Shown here piece after piece: positions 48,060 to 60,515 of a DNA stretch of 64,000 nucleotides. Made by a program: the position numbers and the translations under genes. This stretch comes from Cymbidium sinense. Its lineage: Eukaryota > Streptophyta > Magnoliopsida > Asparagales > Orchidaceae. The notes beneath the pieces are model-generated. The model made no database searches. It was given only the letters and a program-made list of their open reading frames with translations, and was not told where the DNA came from. The first letter of the stretch is position 1. Every line of letters begins with the position of its first letter. The stretch is taken from NCBI GenBank assembly GCA_021442155.1, contig CM038228.1:8907179-8971178 (forward strand), read 5' to 3'.

Positions 48060-51000
48060 TTGAGTGAATGAAAACAAAATATGCTTATTGGACACCAAGT
48101 GATTCATATGTACTTAGTGATGGGTATGACATAGAGGAATGTTGTACTATCTTGAGAGACATAAGTCATCATCCTACAATAGACCTAATCACCTAATAAG
48201 GACTCCTAAGGATAATGGGTCTTCAGATGTACCAGAGATTCTTCCAGTACTTTACATGAAAAGGTAAAGTAGGGTTTATTTTAAACCAGGTTTATTAAGT
48301 TCCCTATGGGGGCAAGCCCCCATAATTAATTACATCTTAAGGAATGAGATTCCTTAAGAATACTCTTGATTAAGGTAAATGATCATTGTCTCCAAACATT
48401 TCAAAGATAGGACTATCAATAAATTGGTTATTTTTGGAAAATCAAGTGGGATTGATCAAAAGGAGGGAGTTATTATCGAAACCAAAAGGGGATGAGTAGG
48501 GGATGCTTATGATACTAGGAAGCCTAGTAAGCATCCCAAACTATTCTTTGGTTGGGCTTTATATTTTTGAAATTTAAAGAGGATTATATGTTTGAGTTGA
48601 ATTTTTATTAGAAATCTAGGGCTTACAATTTCATAATACAAGATCATGAAAATGCTTATGAGGGGAGGATTTATGTCAAAGGAAATAACAACCTCAGATC
48701 CTAAATCTAGGGAGCTTTGGTGAGGGCCAAGGCATGACCTAAATCTAAGGCAAAAATGGGTATATGGTTTACCTCCATAAGAGAAGATAAACCACCCGAC
48801 TGTTGGACTTACAACCGCCTGGGGGTCACCGCCAACTAACTCCTCCTACAATTTTAAATACATGTAGGAAAGTCTTATGCTTTTCAAGATAGCTGGGCTA
48901 TTATTTATTTTAAAAAGGAGACTAAATCCTTAAACACACTCTCTAAGAGACTAGATCATGTAGGGCATGAATAAAAACTTAAATCTAATGCAAATTTTGT
49001 TAAATTTTATTTTGATTTTTTTGGACAATTTATTTGAGGATTTATATCCCAATGCATGAGAAAGTTGATTATGGGCCAAAATTAGTAAGAAGGAGGTGTG
49101 TTTCCACCATGGCTCTCAATGGTCAAGCCATTTTCTCTATCAAAGGTGGAAACCCTCCATTATCATGAGTGAAGTAAGATGATTTTTATTCATGATGTTA
49201 GACATACAACATCCAGCTAAGGAACTAAATCTTTTATTTCTTTCATTTATGTCTAGGCTTTATGTGAGGTTATGAGTTATTAATTTTGAATTTTGAGTTG
49301 ATTAATTGGATAGAAAATTTATTTTTCCAAAGAGCCTAATCACATCCAGGCCATTCATCAAACAATGAAGAAACTATAAAGATCATGCCATTTTAATTTC
49401 ACAAGCTAAACAAATATCAAATAATTTATAAGTTAGCAAAAAAGAATAAGAGGTCGACTTGCTCCACCGCAACCAAAAAAAGGGTAAGCTCTACCCTTAT
49501 ACAACTCGAATTACAAATGAATAATTATAATTAAAATGAATTCATGTTATGGGGGTCTTCATTCTTCATTTCTTCATTTCTCCTTTTCTTCATCTCTTTC
49601 TTTCTTTCTTTTTTTTCAATTATTTCTTTCTTTTGGTTGGTTGGGATGTAGTTTGCTCCAAGGCTTCACATTATGCATAAGACTTATCTTATGACCAATG
49701 TTCATCTAATCTCATAATATTATTCTAAATCTTAATTGCAAAATAACATGAAAAGGGAAAGATAAATCTAACTAAACCTATAAAATAGAGATTAGCTAAA
49801 CATACCACACAACCCAAGCATGTATATGAATAAGTTGGAATTAGCACCCAACACATGGGTAACCAAGTCTACCGGTTCTAATTTGGATTATGATTAGGGG
49901 TATAAATAACCTGCATAGCAAAAGTATTTATATTTTTATTACAACACCCCTTAAGCACAATCCCCTGCAGAATATAATGATTAGACTAAGATCATCCTAT
50001 CATCCAGTCTACGCATATACACCCTAACATTCAGTTTAAAAATATTATATCATAAAATAAAATCAAGCATCAAACCATGCACCTAACATAGAGCTAGAAA
50101 TGGTGACTTAACCTAATGTGTGCATTTAAGGCTTGTGTGATATGTCTTAGCTTTAAGGTTGAAATTTTCTAAGTGTGATGGATTCAGCTTAGAGTGTGGT
50201 TTCATTTTAAACGATTTATTTGATTTATCAATTATATTTGATGATTTAATTTGGTTTGAATGAACCTATAGTTAGTTACTAAATATTGTAAAGAGAGAAA
50301 AAGAGAAGAAAACTTCTCTTTCCTCCCTACCTTAAGTAATTCCTAAGGTTGATTCATTAATAATTTTTCTTTAGTGAATATTTTATTATGTATTTTAATT
50401 AGCCCTAAGTTTAGATTTTCTCAACATAAACTGATTCAAAAAGAAAGGCATCTTATGATTAATTAAGGTGAATTAGTATCACATAACACACAACCATTTA
50501 TTTCTTTCCAACATGAATATGATGCATATGAATTATCCTAAGCATACCTATACATGTAATGCAAATGTTAGCACATTTTGATGATGAAGGCTAAGAGATT
50601 TGTTTAAGAAAATTTGGATATTCCAAGAATGCATGTTTTTATTAAGTAGAAAAGAGGGACTCTTTTATGCATTAATTAGATGCACATTTACATGTATAAA
50701 AGACATAAGTGAGTATGACACCATTATTTTCTACACAGTGTAAGCAAGACCTACTTAGGGCTACTTAAGTCTGCAACCCATGTCAGACTAATATATCACT
50801 TTTCTTAAATACATGTGCATGTACAAAAAGAAGCAAATGGATGAAGAGTCATGCAAAATTTTTTTTTTGATTTAGTTGTTTAATTTATATGTGTAATACG
50901 AAGATCCTTCTTAAGTCATAACATAGAAATATACAGGAATAGATTTAAACAAGTGTTTTGTTCTTTTCAAATAATTTATATACTTTGCAAATCCTATTCA

Positions 51001-54000
51001 AATCCATATTAAAAGGAGAGAAGAAAATCACATAATACACATTTTATGCTATAATCACATGCAAGCTTATAAGTAATTACAAGTAGCATACCTTCATTTA
51101 TAATCTTTGATTTATAGGTTTTGAAAATAATTTTTGATTTAATAGTTATAATAGCCACTCATATTCTTACTTTAGCCAAAACATGCAATTTGACATAAAG
51201 AAAATATTTTATTTAATTATTTTTTTAAAAGACATGAATGCATGATTTCATATGACAAACAACATTTAACATGCTTGGAAAGAAATAAAGTGATGTAAGC
51301 ATATGACTTCATTCACCCTAATTAATTCCTAAGGATAATCCTAAAAGATAAGATTATTCAAAGTGAATCAAAATTCTTTAAAGAGAATTTTATTTTTTAA
51401 TTTCATTTGACTTATGAAATGTGAAAATAGTTTGTTGGTCCTAACCCATTTCCCCCATGTATGAATTGGTGTAGTTTAATTTTAGAATAATTAGATTGAT
51501 TTTATGTTTTATTTAGGTTAAGGTATAAATTAAGTCCATTAATTACTCCTTATCTATACCACTTTAACATAACTGTTTAAGTTATTATGAGCCACCATAT
51601 GATATGCAACCACATAGAATTTAAATCAGCAATGCACCTAAGAAAGAAAGGTGCAATTGACTCACAATTATTGATTAATTAAGCTAAAGGTTTTCATTAA
51701 GTACTTTCATAACCTTCCCACACATTGAGTTGGATATGATTTTCTCAAGCTTATCTTGGGCTTGAAAAGGATCTACCCAGAAGAGATTGATTAATTCCAT
51801 TGATTTTGAAAGTTTGATTAGACTAATTAAATAGATCATTAGTGGATTAATCCCATTATATTTGGATTAAGAGAGGGGTTTAGGGAATAACAGGAAAATA
51901 TCCCAAACCCATTCCATAAACCTCCTTCTTACTTAAATAATATTTAATTATCTCAATTAAGGGATTAAACCACTATTCATATGCTTAATTACTCTTAATT
52001 ATATAAAGAGGATGATTAGGGGTTCATTAATTAATTTCTCTAATTAACTCATTAATAAATTTCAAGAAAATTAAGGGAGTAAGTCATCCCAATGTCCGAG
52101 AAATTGGGAATTAATTAATGAAGTAATTAAGGAGTAATTAAGGTAATTCAATATTTAATTAAAATTTAATTAAGGAAAATTCACTCTTCAAAATCAATTG
52201 ATTTTAATTTTATATTATTCCTCACTGAATTATCTTTAAAATGAGCCATAATTTATTTTTTTTGGATTTTTCTACATTTAGTTATGAATTTATAAAGTTT
52301 TGGGATTAATGATTAAACAACCTAATTAATTAACTAATTCCTGCCATGCATTTAGCTTTTACGTGGTGTGATGGGATTTGTTAATTAAGTTATCACATCG
52401 CACACCGCATCAGCTAGCGGCACAATGCGATTTCCCGCCATCAATCCTGGTAGAGATTAATCTCGTGGTTTTAAAAGGGTTTAAATGGATCTGAAGAATG
52501 GTTGTCCATCCAAACATGCGGATGGAACTTATGATCCATCCTAAGCTGGGGAGGCAGTCGATCTCCATGGCTTGATCCGAGCTCACATAAGCTCAGTGGT
52601 GAGATTCACACCATCAATAGGTGTAGGAAGAACATCTAATGGCTGGATCTAATGGGATTACAATTCCTTCACAAAGACTAAGCAATTTTCAATGGAGGAT
52701 TGTAATCTTTTGTGAAGGAGATCGACAGAGTCATATCTTCTATCACCCACTTCCAGAGGTAGCTCATAGTGGAGGAGAAGCTCTTGAAGGTTTCAAGCTT
52801 CAATTTGAAGTGATGTGTTGGTTGACCAAGCTCCCTTCAATGGAATGATCAAAATCCCCTTCCGTGGCTTAGTGACTTGGGAAATTCTTTGGTGAGCTTT
52901 TAACTTTCTTGATTGTGCTTGCAAAGTGAATTTAGGTTTGGTGGATTGAGCAAGGAATTTCACCTCACCCTATTTGGCTTTGAAGAAAACCAAGAAAGAA
53001 ATTCAAATGAACTTTAAATGCTTTCAAGGCTTGGAGAAGCTTGGTTTTAGTTCCTAGGGCTCAATCGAATTTAGAGTGTGTGCTTTGAGTTGAAATGAGA
53101 GGGAGTATATCTCCCCCTACTTGGATCGGACGGCGAGAGCCATCTTACCATTTTCCTTCAATTGTTTGGATTGAATGGGTTATTTAGGCTGTTAGGGACT
53201 CCATGTGCTTCATTTTTGGCAGGGGTGGAGGAGGAAGTGCAACTATGCTAGAGTGTAAGGTGATCCAAGTGGAGAATTTCATTGGAGGGTTGGTGGCCTT
53301 GGGTTGGGTCATTGACCCATGGTCATGTTCAACACCCTCCTTAGTCCATGTGGTCCACTAGAGGATGCCAAGTGGACATGAGAAGGAATTGGCTAAATTC
53401 AAGTGAATTTGGCCATAGGTTACCGACCTAGGGTAAAATGGTCATTTGGCATTAATTTTGATTTGGGCAGACTTGAGATTTTTTGGAAAATAGGTTAGGC
53501 CAAATTTTAAGGAATTTGGAGTTGATTTGATATGATTTGGCTCAAGTTGACCCATTTAGGTCAAAATGGGTCAACTTGGGTCAAGTTGACCAATTGGTCA
53601 AATTAGGTCAAACTAAGGGTTGGGTTAAGTTCATATGCCATTTGAAAGGTTTGGGTATCATTGGTTTTGTTCAATTTGGTTTAGATTTGGTTTTGGTTCT
53701 TTGAGTTCACTTAGGTCAAATGGGTCAAGTTGACCAATTTGACCCATTTGGCCCAATTGGGTTAGGTCATGGGTTGATTTAGGCTTGGTTGGTCATTTGA
53801 AATGTATTGCAAGCTTTGGTTTCAATCAATTTTGGTTTGGTTTGATTTCAAGTTGATTTGACCTTTTAGGTCAAGTTAGGTTCATGATCAATTGGGATAG
53901 GTTGGGTCTAGTTGGCTTTGGTCAAGTTCAACAAGTGATTTAGAATGAGTTTGACTCATTGGTTGCAATCAATTTGGCTTAGATCAAGATTTGACCCATT

Positions 54001-55402
54001 TTAACTTTTTAGGTCTAATTGGGTCAACTTAGGTCAAGGGACCAATTTGGCTTGGTTTGGCTCAATTGATGGATTAATCATGTTCGATCATTGACTATGA
54101 ATTGATTTAGATTAATGGATTCAATCAATTTGGCCTATAGTGGATTTTCGCTAGTTTAGATTTCATTTGGGCTAAGTGTGGACTTGGTCAAAGGTTAGGT
54201 TTGACTTGGTTTGACCCAATTTGAGTGATTGATCATCCTAGGATGATTGTTGCTCAAAATGTGAGGTTTAGATAGGCTTAGTTCAATCAATTTGGGTTGG
54301 ATTAGAATTTGGCTCAAAAGGTGCTTTAGGTCACTTGGTGAAGTGAGCCTAAAGGTCAATTGACTTGATCAAAGGCTTGATTCAAGTTTGGTTGAACTCA
54401 CATATGATCTTATGATTGAAATATAAATCCAATTGCAAGTGATTTGGAGTCAAATGGGTTTTGATTCATTTGATAATTTCAAGTAGAAAGGGTGAATATG
54501 GGTTTAACTTGGGTTAGTTTGATTTTGGTTTGATGATTGAAATTTTTATTTATATTTGGTTTGTGATTGAAGGATTGATTGTTTTGCGAGAAAATTCAAA
54601 GGTTTGAATTGATTTGAGAATGATTTGCTTAAGTTTAAGAATTTGACTTGAAATGGTATAGGTTGGATTTAGGTTAGATTTGGGCTTAAGTTTTGAATTG
54701 GTCATTTGAATTTATATTTCATTTATATTTGTAAATATAAATGAGTATATAAATGGGTTATGAGAAAATATTTTGAGTTTGAAGTGATTTGAATTTGGTT
54801 TGAGGAGTTAGATTTGACTTGAAAGAGTTAAATTATACTTTAGATTTGGATTTGAGTTTTGAATTGGTTTTGGTTATTTATATTTTTCATTTATATTTGT
54901 GAATATAAATGAGAATATAAATGGTTATGGAAAATCTTTTGAGTTTGGAGTGAATTGATTTGATTTGGTTAAGTCCATAAGGTAGAATCAAAAGGGATTA
55001 AGAAAGATTTTGGATTTAGAATTGATCATGGGTTTCAATCATTTGGAATTGTTTCATGATTTGGATTTGAAATTAATTTGAATTTGAAGTTGGTTTGAAT
55101 TTGAAGTTGGTTTGAACTTGAAGTTGATTTGAACTTGAAGTTGATTTGAATTGATGTTAGTTTGAACTTGAAGTTTGACTTTAAAGAAAGAAGAAAGGAT
55201 TTGGTTCAAGCTATAGGGAAGGCTAGTTTTCCTAATACCCTTAAGGCATAACTATTCCTATGTCTAACTCTTCTAAGTCTCTAGGTTAGGTTAAGTGTTT
55301 AATCACTAGAAGTGTCTTAAGATTAAGGAACTCTTAATGTCTAGAGGAGTCCTATGTCTACGATGGAGAAGTTGAGAGCTCGCTCCAAATGTGAGGTAAA
55401 TA
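48060..55402 (-). repeat. LTR-4, 3' LTR of complex B (about 7.3 kb)
   Basis: Clear matching to the family begins at 'aatgaaaacaaaatat' (48,067), which equals the start region of LTR-5 about 50 bases after its TG. The first tens of bases are too diverged to place the true end exactly (48,015-48,066). The right end is GAGGTAAATA at 55,402, followed by the same internal sequence as after LTR-1 and LTR-2. It carries the pyrimidine tract (about 49,560-49,620), the middle AT-rich block, the GC-richer patch (52,345-52,580), the W-box-like cluster (53,540-54,240) and two hairpin units (54,700-55,020). Just beyond those units lies a run of near-identical short repeats, 'gaacttgaagttgatttg', at about 55,085-55,165. 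It is more diverged from LTR-1 and LTR-2 than those are from each other. Confidence 0.82.
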
Positions 55403-58400
55403 AAGGGTGCCTAATAGGTGTGGTGTGACTGACAAGGCATACCTCATATATTGGTGTTGACCTAGACGATCAACAATGCCAAATGATCACAAGCGCTAAT
55501 AGAAATGATCTACTCTCAAACCAGAGGTGTAGAAGGAATCAAGAGCTTAGTGCAATGTGACTCTACTCATGTCAACAACATAAGAGAGTGAAGGAGGAAT
55601 CCAGTAAGGATTAAGTATGTGAACCTTCCACTTGGGAAAAGGTTCAAGTCATCCACTAGGGAATGAGAGGTTTGATTTGATTTGTGTCTCACCACAAAGA
55701 AAATTATTTTGATTTGTCTCCACTAGGGATGAAAATGTGAAATCTCCACTAGGAGAGTAAGTTCAAGTCATCCACTAGGGATAAGAGATTGTGAAATCCA
55801 CTAGGGGATTAGTATTTGGGGTCCGCTGAAGATGAAAATGTGAACTCTTGCTAGAGGAGCAAGTTCAAGTTGGATTAAATTGGTTCTAGTGGGGGAACTG
55901 GAAAGATTTTCATTTCACTGAGGAGAAGCATATTAATTTGATTTGTTTAATTTGGTTTGACTCTACTAGGGAGGTTGATTGGATTTATTTTGTTTATTTA
56001 ATTTGACTCCACTGGGGGAGAAGGTTTGAATTTGTTTTAGATTTTAAAATTTAAATTTTGAGATGGACTTTGTTAGTTTGCAATGGACTAAACTGAGTAG
56101 GGGCTTTGTTGGCCTTGGTCTACTTCAAATTTACCAATCCAAAGGGGTAGTCTACCAACCACATAGTAGGACTATCTAACCAAAGGGGTTGCCTTTTGGT
56201 GTACATCATTATACTAGGAAGAAAGTGTAGTAGACTATATCCTCCAAAGTAGATCACGGGTGATGGTTGGCAGAAACATATTGAACCCAACCTTAGGCGA
56301 CTATTGAGTGAATGCCTCGGGGACTTAAACTCAAAGATAATCAAAATTAATTTCATTTTTAGTTATAATTGATGGATCCCATTGGTTTGCGATGGACTGC
56401 ACTGAGTAGGGGCCGTGTTGGCCTTGATCTACTTCAGATTTACCAATCCAAAGGGATTAGTTTCCCCCGGGGAGAACTATCCAACCAAAGGGGAGCCTTT
56501 CGATTTGCATTGGTTAATTCAGGAAAGAAAGCACGGGGACTCACATCTTCCACTATAAAAGACCACTGGGGTGACACGCTAGCAAGGTAACATGTCAACC
56601 AGATATCGAGTGAATGCGGGACTTAAATTAGCTCAAAGATAGTCAAAGTTAATTTTATTTTAATTATATTTGATGGATCCCATCGATTTGATGGACATTG
56701 AATAGGGGCCATGTTGGCCTTGATCCTGTTACCAATCCAAAGGGAGTAGTTTCCAGGGGAGAGAACTATCCAACCAAAGGGGTGCCTTTGCAATTGTTAA
56801 TTTAGGGAAGAAAGCATGGGACTCACATCTTCTACTACAAAAGACCACTGGGACACATTAGCAAGGTAACATGCTAACCACCTGACTATTGAGTGAATGC
56901 CATTGGACTTAAATCAGCTCAAAGATAGTCAAAGTTAATTTCATTTTTTTTAATTATATTTGCTAAATCCCATCAATTTGTGATGAATTGCACTGAGTAA
57001 GGGTCATGTTGGCCTTAGTCTAAAATAGATTTACTAATCCAAAGGGAGTAGCTTCTCGATTGAGGGGAGAACTATCCAACCAAAGAGGTTACCTTTTGAT
57101 TTGCAATGGTTAATTGGGGAAGAAGCTCGGGACATTTTCACATGCTAGAAAGATTGCAACATATTAGTGAGGTAACATGTTATCCCGATCTAGGGCTGTC
57201 CATCGGTTTGTAATATTCATGCTAAAAATATTGCGTAGTAGACTAACATCTTCCAAAGAGAAATGACCAGCGAGATAACTTATTTATGGAAAAATAGATT
57301 GAACTCGACCTAAGGGAAACTCGAGAGTCCGACTTATCTTTACTCAAGAGTAGTCGCAATTCTATAGGGAGTTTTTGACCGCCAAAGATAGATGCTTGGG
57401 AATGGGGCCATTGGGGGCTTGAATTTCTAATCCACAAGCGAATTAATTTGTTTGTTTATTTTGTTTATTTGTTTATCAAGGATCCTGTTGATTTGCGAGG
57501 AGTCACACCGAGAAGGAGATTATATCAACATAGACCCATCTCAGATTTACTGAACCAAGGGAGAATCTGTGCATCCGTTGAACAAATTCTCCAACCATAG
57601 GCATGGCTACTAGAAAAGGGGGACTGTCCAATCCAAAAGTAACATGGGTAGTGTCTAAATGGGGTCAAAGGATATAATCTAAGTAGAGTGCCCGCAAGGG
57701 AGGGGTCGCTAAGGGCTTTATCTAAAAACCTAGAGAAGATAATTTCTATAAGTATTTGATGGCCAACTCAAGGAGAAAGCTCGGGGACTCATATCTGCCA
57801 AGAGTGGTGTATCCACCGGGTGAGTCACTATCAGCATATCAAACATCAACCAACCTAAGGTGCCCATCAGTTTGCAATAATTAGCCTAGGAAGAAAGCAT
57901 CAGGGACTCACATCTTCCTACAACAAAATTGATTGCCAGGGTAGTCCATCTTTGACAAAGGTGCCCGACCAACTCTTGGTGAATGCCACTGGGGGACTTA
58001 TATCAACTCAAAAGTAGTTAAGAGGAAAGGAGCCTCTTGGGGACTTATCCTAAACCTCAAATATACTCGACCTAGTTAGTGCATGATGGCTAGTCTAAGA
58101 AGAAAGCTTATAGGCTCACATCCTCTTAAACAAAGTCAACATGAGGTAGCTTATTGGCTGCGCAGTGAGGTCTACCAAACTAACAAGGCACTCATTGGTT
58201 TGGAATGGTCAAGTCATGAAGAAAGTGCAGGGACTCATATCCACCGGATAAATAACCATTGGGGTGATGTACTAATAAGGTAGTATGTCTGCCTGACTTA
58301 GAGCAGCTAATGAGTAAGTGCCACATGGGCTTGCTCTCACATCAAAATAGCCTGAGAAAAGATGTGTTTATTTTTATGTTTGTGCTTGAAGGAATAGGAT

Positions 58401-58755
58401 GCCATTCATGTTGTCTTATACATACCTAAAACACATTGGAATTTAATGAAATGGTGCCATCAATGGTAGTTGTGATTCTAGTAAGAAAGGATGCGCTTGG
58501 TTGTCTTACACCTAACTTAGTTGTGCTAGTCAAATAGGATGCCTCAGGGTTCTCTCACACCTATTCTAGTAGCATCGGAATCATGTTTAACTTATGTTTG
58601 TGATGTGAAAGGACATGATGCCTCTTGGGTTCTCTTACACCTATCCTAAACACACCATGGAGGATTCGCAAATAAGCAAACAATGTTTCAAATGAATAGG
58701 ATATTTTGATGAATTCGAATAGAATTTTTGATGATAATTATTTTTAAATATGATT
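55403..58755 (-). repeat. Non-coding tail of complex B with ~300-bp tandem units
   Basis: Units opening with 'gatggatcccat' or close variants lie at about 56,061, 56,370, 56,672 and 56,961, spaced 309, 302 and 289 bp. Each continues with 'gagtaggggcc', 'gttggcctt', 'accaatccaaaggg', 'ctatccaaccaaagggg', 'gactcacatcttc' and 'gagtgaatgcc'. Further decayed units reach about 58,650. This tail is roughly 1 kb longer than the one in complex A, so unit number differs between elements. There is no coding sequence. Confidence 0.8.
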
Positions 58756-59800
58756 TTATGGATAATATTTCTTCAAATAGAGCCCATTAATTGGAAGCAT
58801 CGGGTGTTCCCCTTTACAATCAATAAGCTGATAAGATCCTCCTTGGTAGGCCTTTTCTATGACAAAAGGGCCTTCCCAAGTGGGTTCAACCTTGCCTCCC
58901 ATCTTTTGATGGACAATAATTGGTCTCCTTAGAACTAGAATAAGTTCTCCTACTTGAAAAGTTCTAAGGTGGACCAGCTTGTTATGAGCTTGAATCATCT
59001 TGGTCTTGTATAACTTGAGGTTTTGGCATGCCCGTAGGCATCTCTCCTCCAAACCTTCGAGCTCTTCAAATCATAACTTGGCATTCTACTCTGTAGTGAT
59101 TTTACTAGCCAATGCTTTCCTTAGTGATGAGAGTTGAACTTCTAATGATAGAACGCTTCAAACCCATACACTAAGGAGAACGAGGTAGATTGAGTTGGAG
59201 TTCTGTATGTGGTGCGGTATGCCCACAAAGCTTCAACTAGCTGCTCATGCCACCATTATTTGTTGTCATCAAGAGTCTTCTTTAGTATGTGGATGAGAGT
59301 TTTGTTGAATACTTCTGCTAGGCTATTTGCCCTAGGGATGATGGAGTATCTCCAATCTTTGCTATGTCTCCTAGAAAATCTATTAATCTTGGTGCTCTTG
59401 AATGCAATACCATTATTAGATATAATTCATCAAGGTACCTCGAACCTATATACGATATGGTTCTTGAAAAGCTGGAGCACATTCTGAGCTATGACCTCTA
59501 TGAGTGGGATTGCCTCTGCCCACTTGGAACAGTAGTCGGTGGCAGTTAGAATGAACTGATGACCCTTAGAAGGAGGATCAATCAGACCCATAATGTTAGT
59601 ACCCCAACACTCAAATGGCCATGAGGCCAAAGTAGGATGTAGAATGTTGGGTGGTTGATGTAGGACCACACCATGTACCTGACATTGATGGCATCTCCTA
59701 TATTCATGCGGTTTGTAATCATCAAGGTAGTATCCTAGTCTCTTAATCTTTTTCTTTCATCTTTAGATTGATGTGCTGACTAAATGTACCTTGGTCACGA
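58756..59800 (-). pseudogene. Integrase domain of complex B pol (degraded)
   Basis: A second copy of the integrase, better preserved in places. The minus-strand order is a zinc-finger remnant with CHQC (near 59,690), LHQPPNILHPTLASWPFECW, the first catalytic Asp in TATDYCSKWAEA, a TGA-TGA pair, then SNNGIAFKS, where the expected second Asp is Asn. Next come the catalytic Glu in NSLAEVFNKTL, then LVEALWAYRTTYRTPTQS, and an open 98-codon C-terminal piece (58,756-59,052) with PTWEGPFVIEKAY and PINGLYLKKYYP before the TAA at 58,756-58,758. The Asp-to-Asn change alone would abolish catalysis. Stops break the core as well. Confidence 0.87.
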
Positions 59801-59894
59801 TGCTATGGGCTTTGTGTTTATCTAAACAACATAATCACATTTGATCAAAAGATCGTCGGTACAAGGTGCTATCCACGAGCATATAAGAGAGCTC

Positions 59895-60515
59895 TCACTT
59901 CATCGATGGGCTTGACTTTTCTTGAGGTAGTTTTCCTCTAGTCAAGTAATCCATGAATGGTTTTCTATAATCCAGCTCTTTATCCTTTTTGGCAATGATA
60001 ATCTCCCCTTCAAGAGAAAGTCTTTCAACAAGTTCAGCATTAATAAGGGATAGGACTTGTCTATTATGGACCCTTATCAGAATGGACTCATCTTTTGGGC
60101 ATGTCAATTCTTTGGCAAGTTTGGCCAAAGCATCTACTACTACGTTCTCACCTTGAGGGACCTTATAGATGGTGACCTCAATGATTTGAGCCAACAGCTT
60201 CATGGTGCACTCGTGGTAGTGACAAAGCTTAGGTTTTAGAACCTTGTAGGATCCGACAATCTAGTTGATGACCAACTTAGAATCCCCATAGATGTTGATG
60301 CTCTTGACACACACTGTAATGGCTAACTCTAGACCAGCAATCAAAGCCTCAAACTCAACTTCATTCTTGGTGCATGGATTGGAGAGATAGTATGAGAATC
60401 TCATCATATCGTGATATGGAGTTAAGAGAACTATTCATACCCCTACCTTTCCTGGAACAGTAGATCATGGTTCTTCTTCTTTATGAAAGAAAGTCACACC
60501 ATAAAAATACATCTC
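59895..60515 (-). pseudogene. Second RNase H domain and linker of complex B pol, cut by LTR-5
   Basis: Minus-strand reading starts at the LTR-5 junction with EMYFYGVTFFH, where complex A has EMYFDG, so the first catalytic Asp is Tyr. It continues with NEVEFEALIAGLELAI, YGDSKLVIN, a TAG in place of a CAG Gln codon (near 60,265), then a 102-codon open piece (59,895-60,203) with VPQGENVVVDALAKLAKELT and the linker toward integrase. The rest of pol (RT, protease, gag) would lie beyond LTR-5, outside the window. The insertion point falls within a few codons of the domain start, between 'aaatacatctc' and the TG of LTR-5. Confidence 0.85.

Noticed and set aside
58083..58283. 66-codon + strand frame in the tail of complex B, considered as the extra antisense gene known in some Tat elements
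   Set aside because: It is made of the degenerate repeat unit, is short, and is not conserved in the complex A tail.
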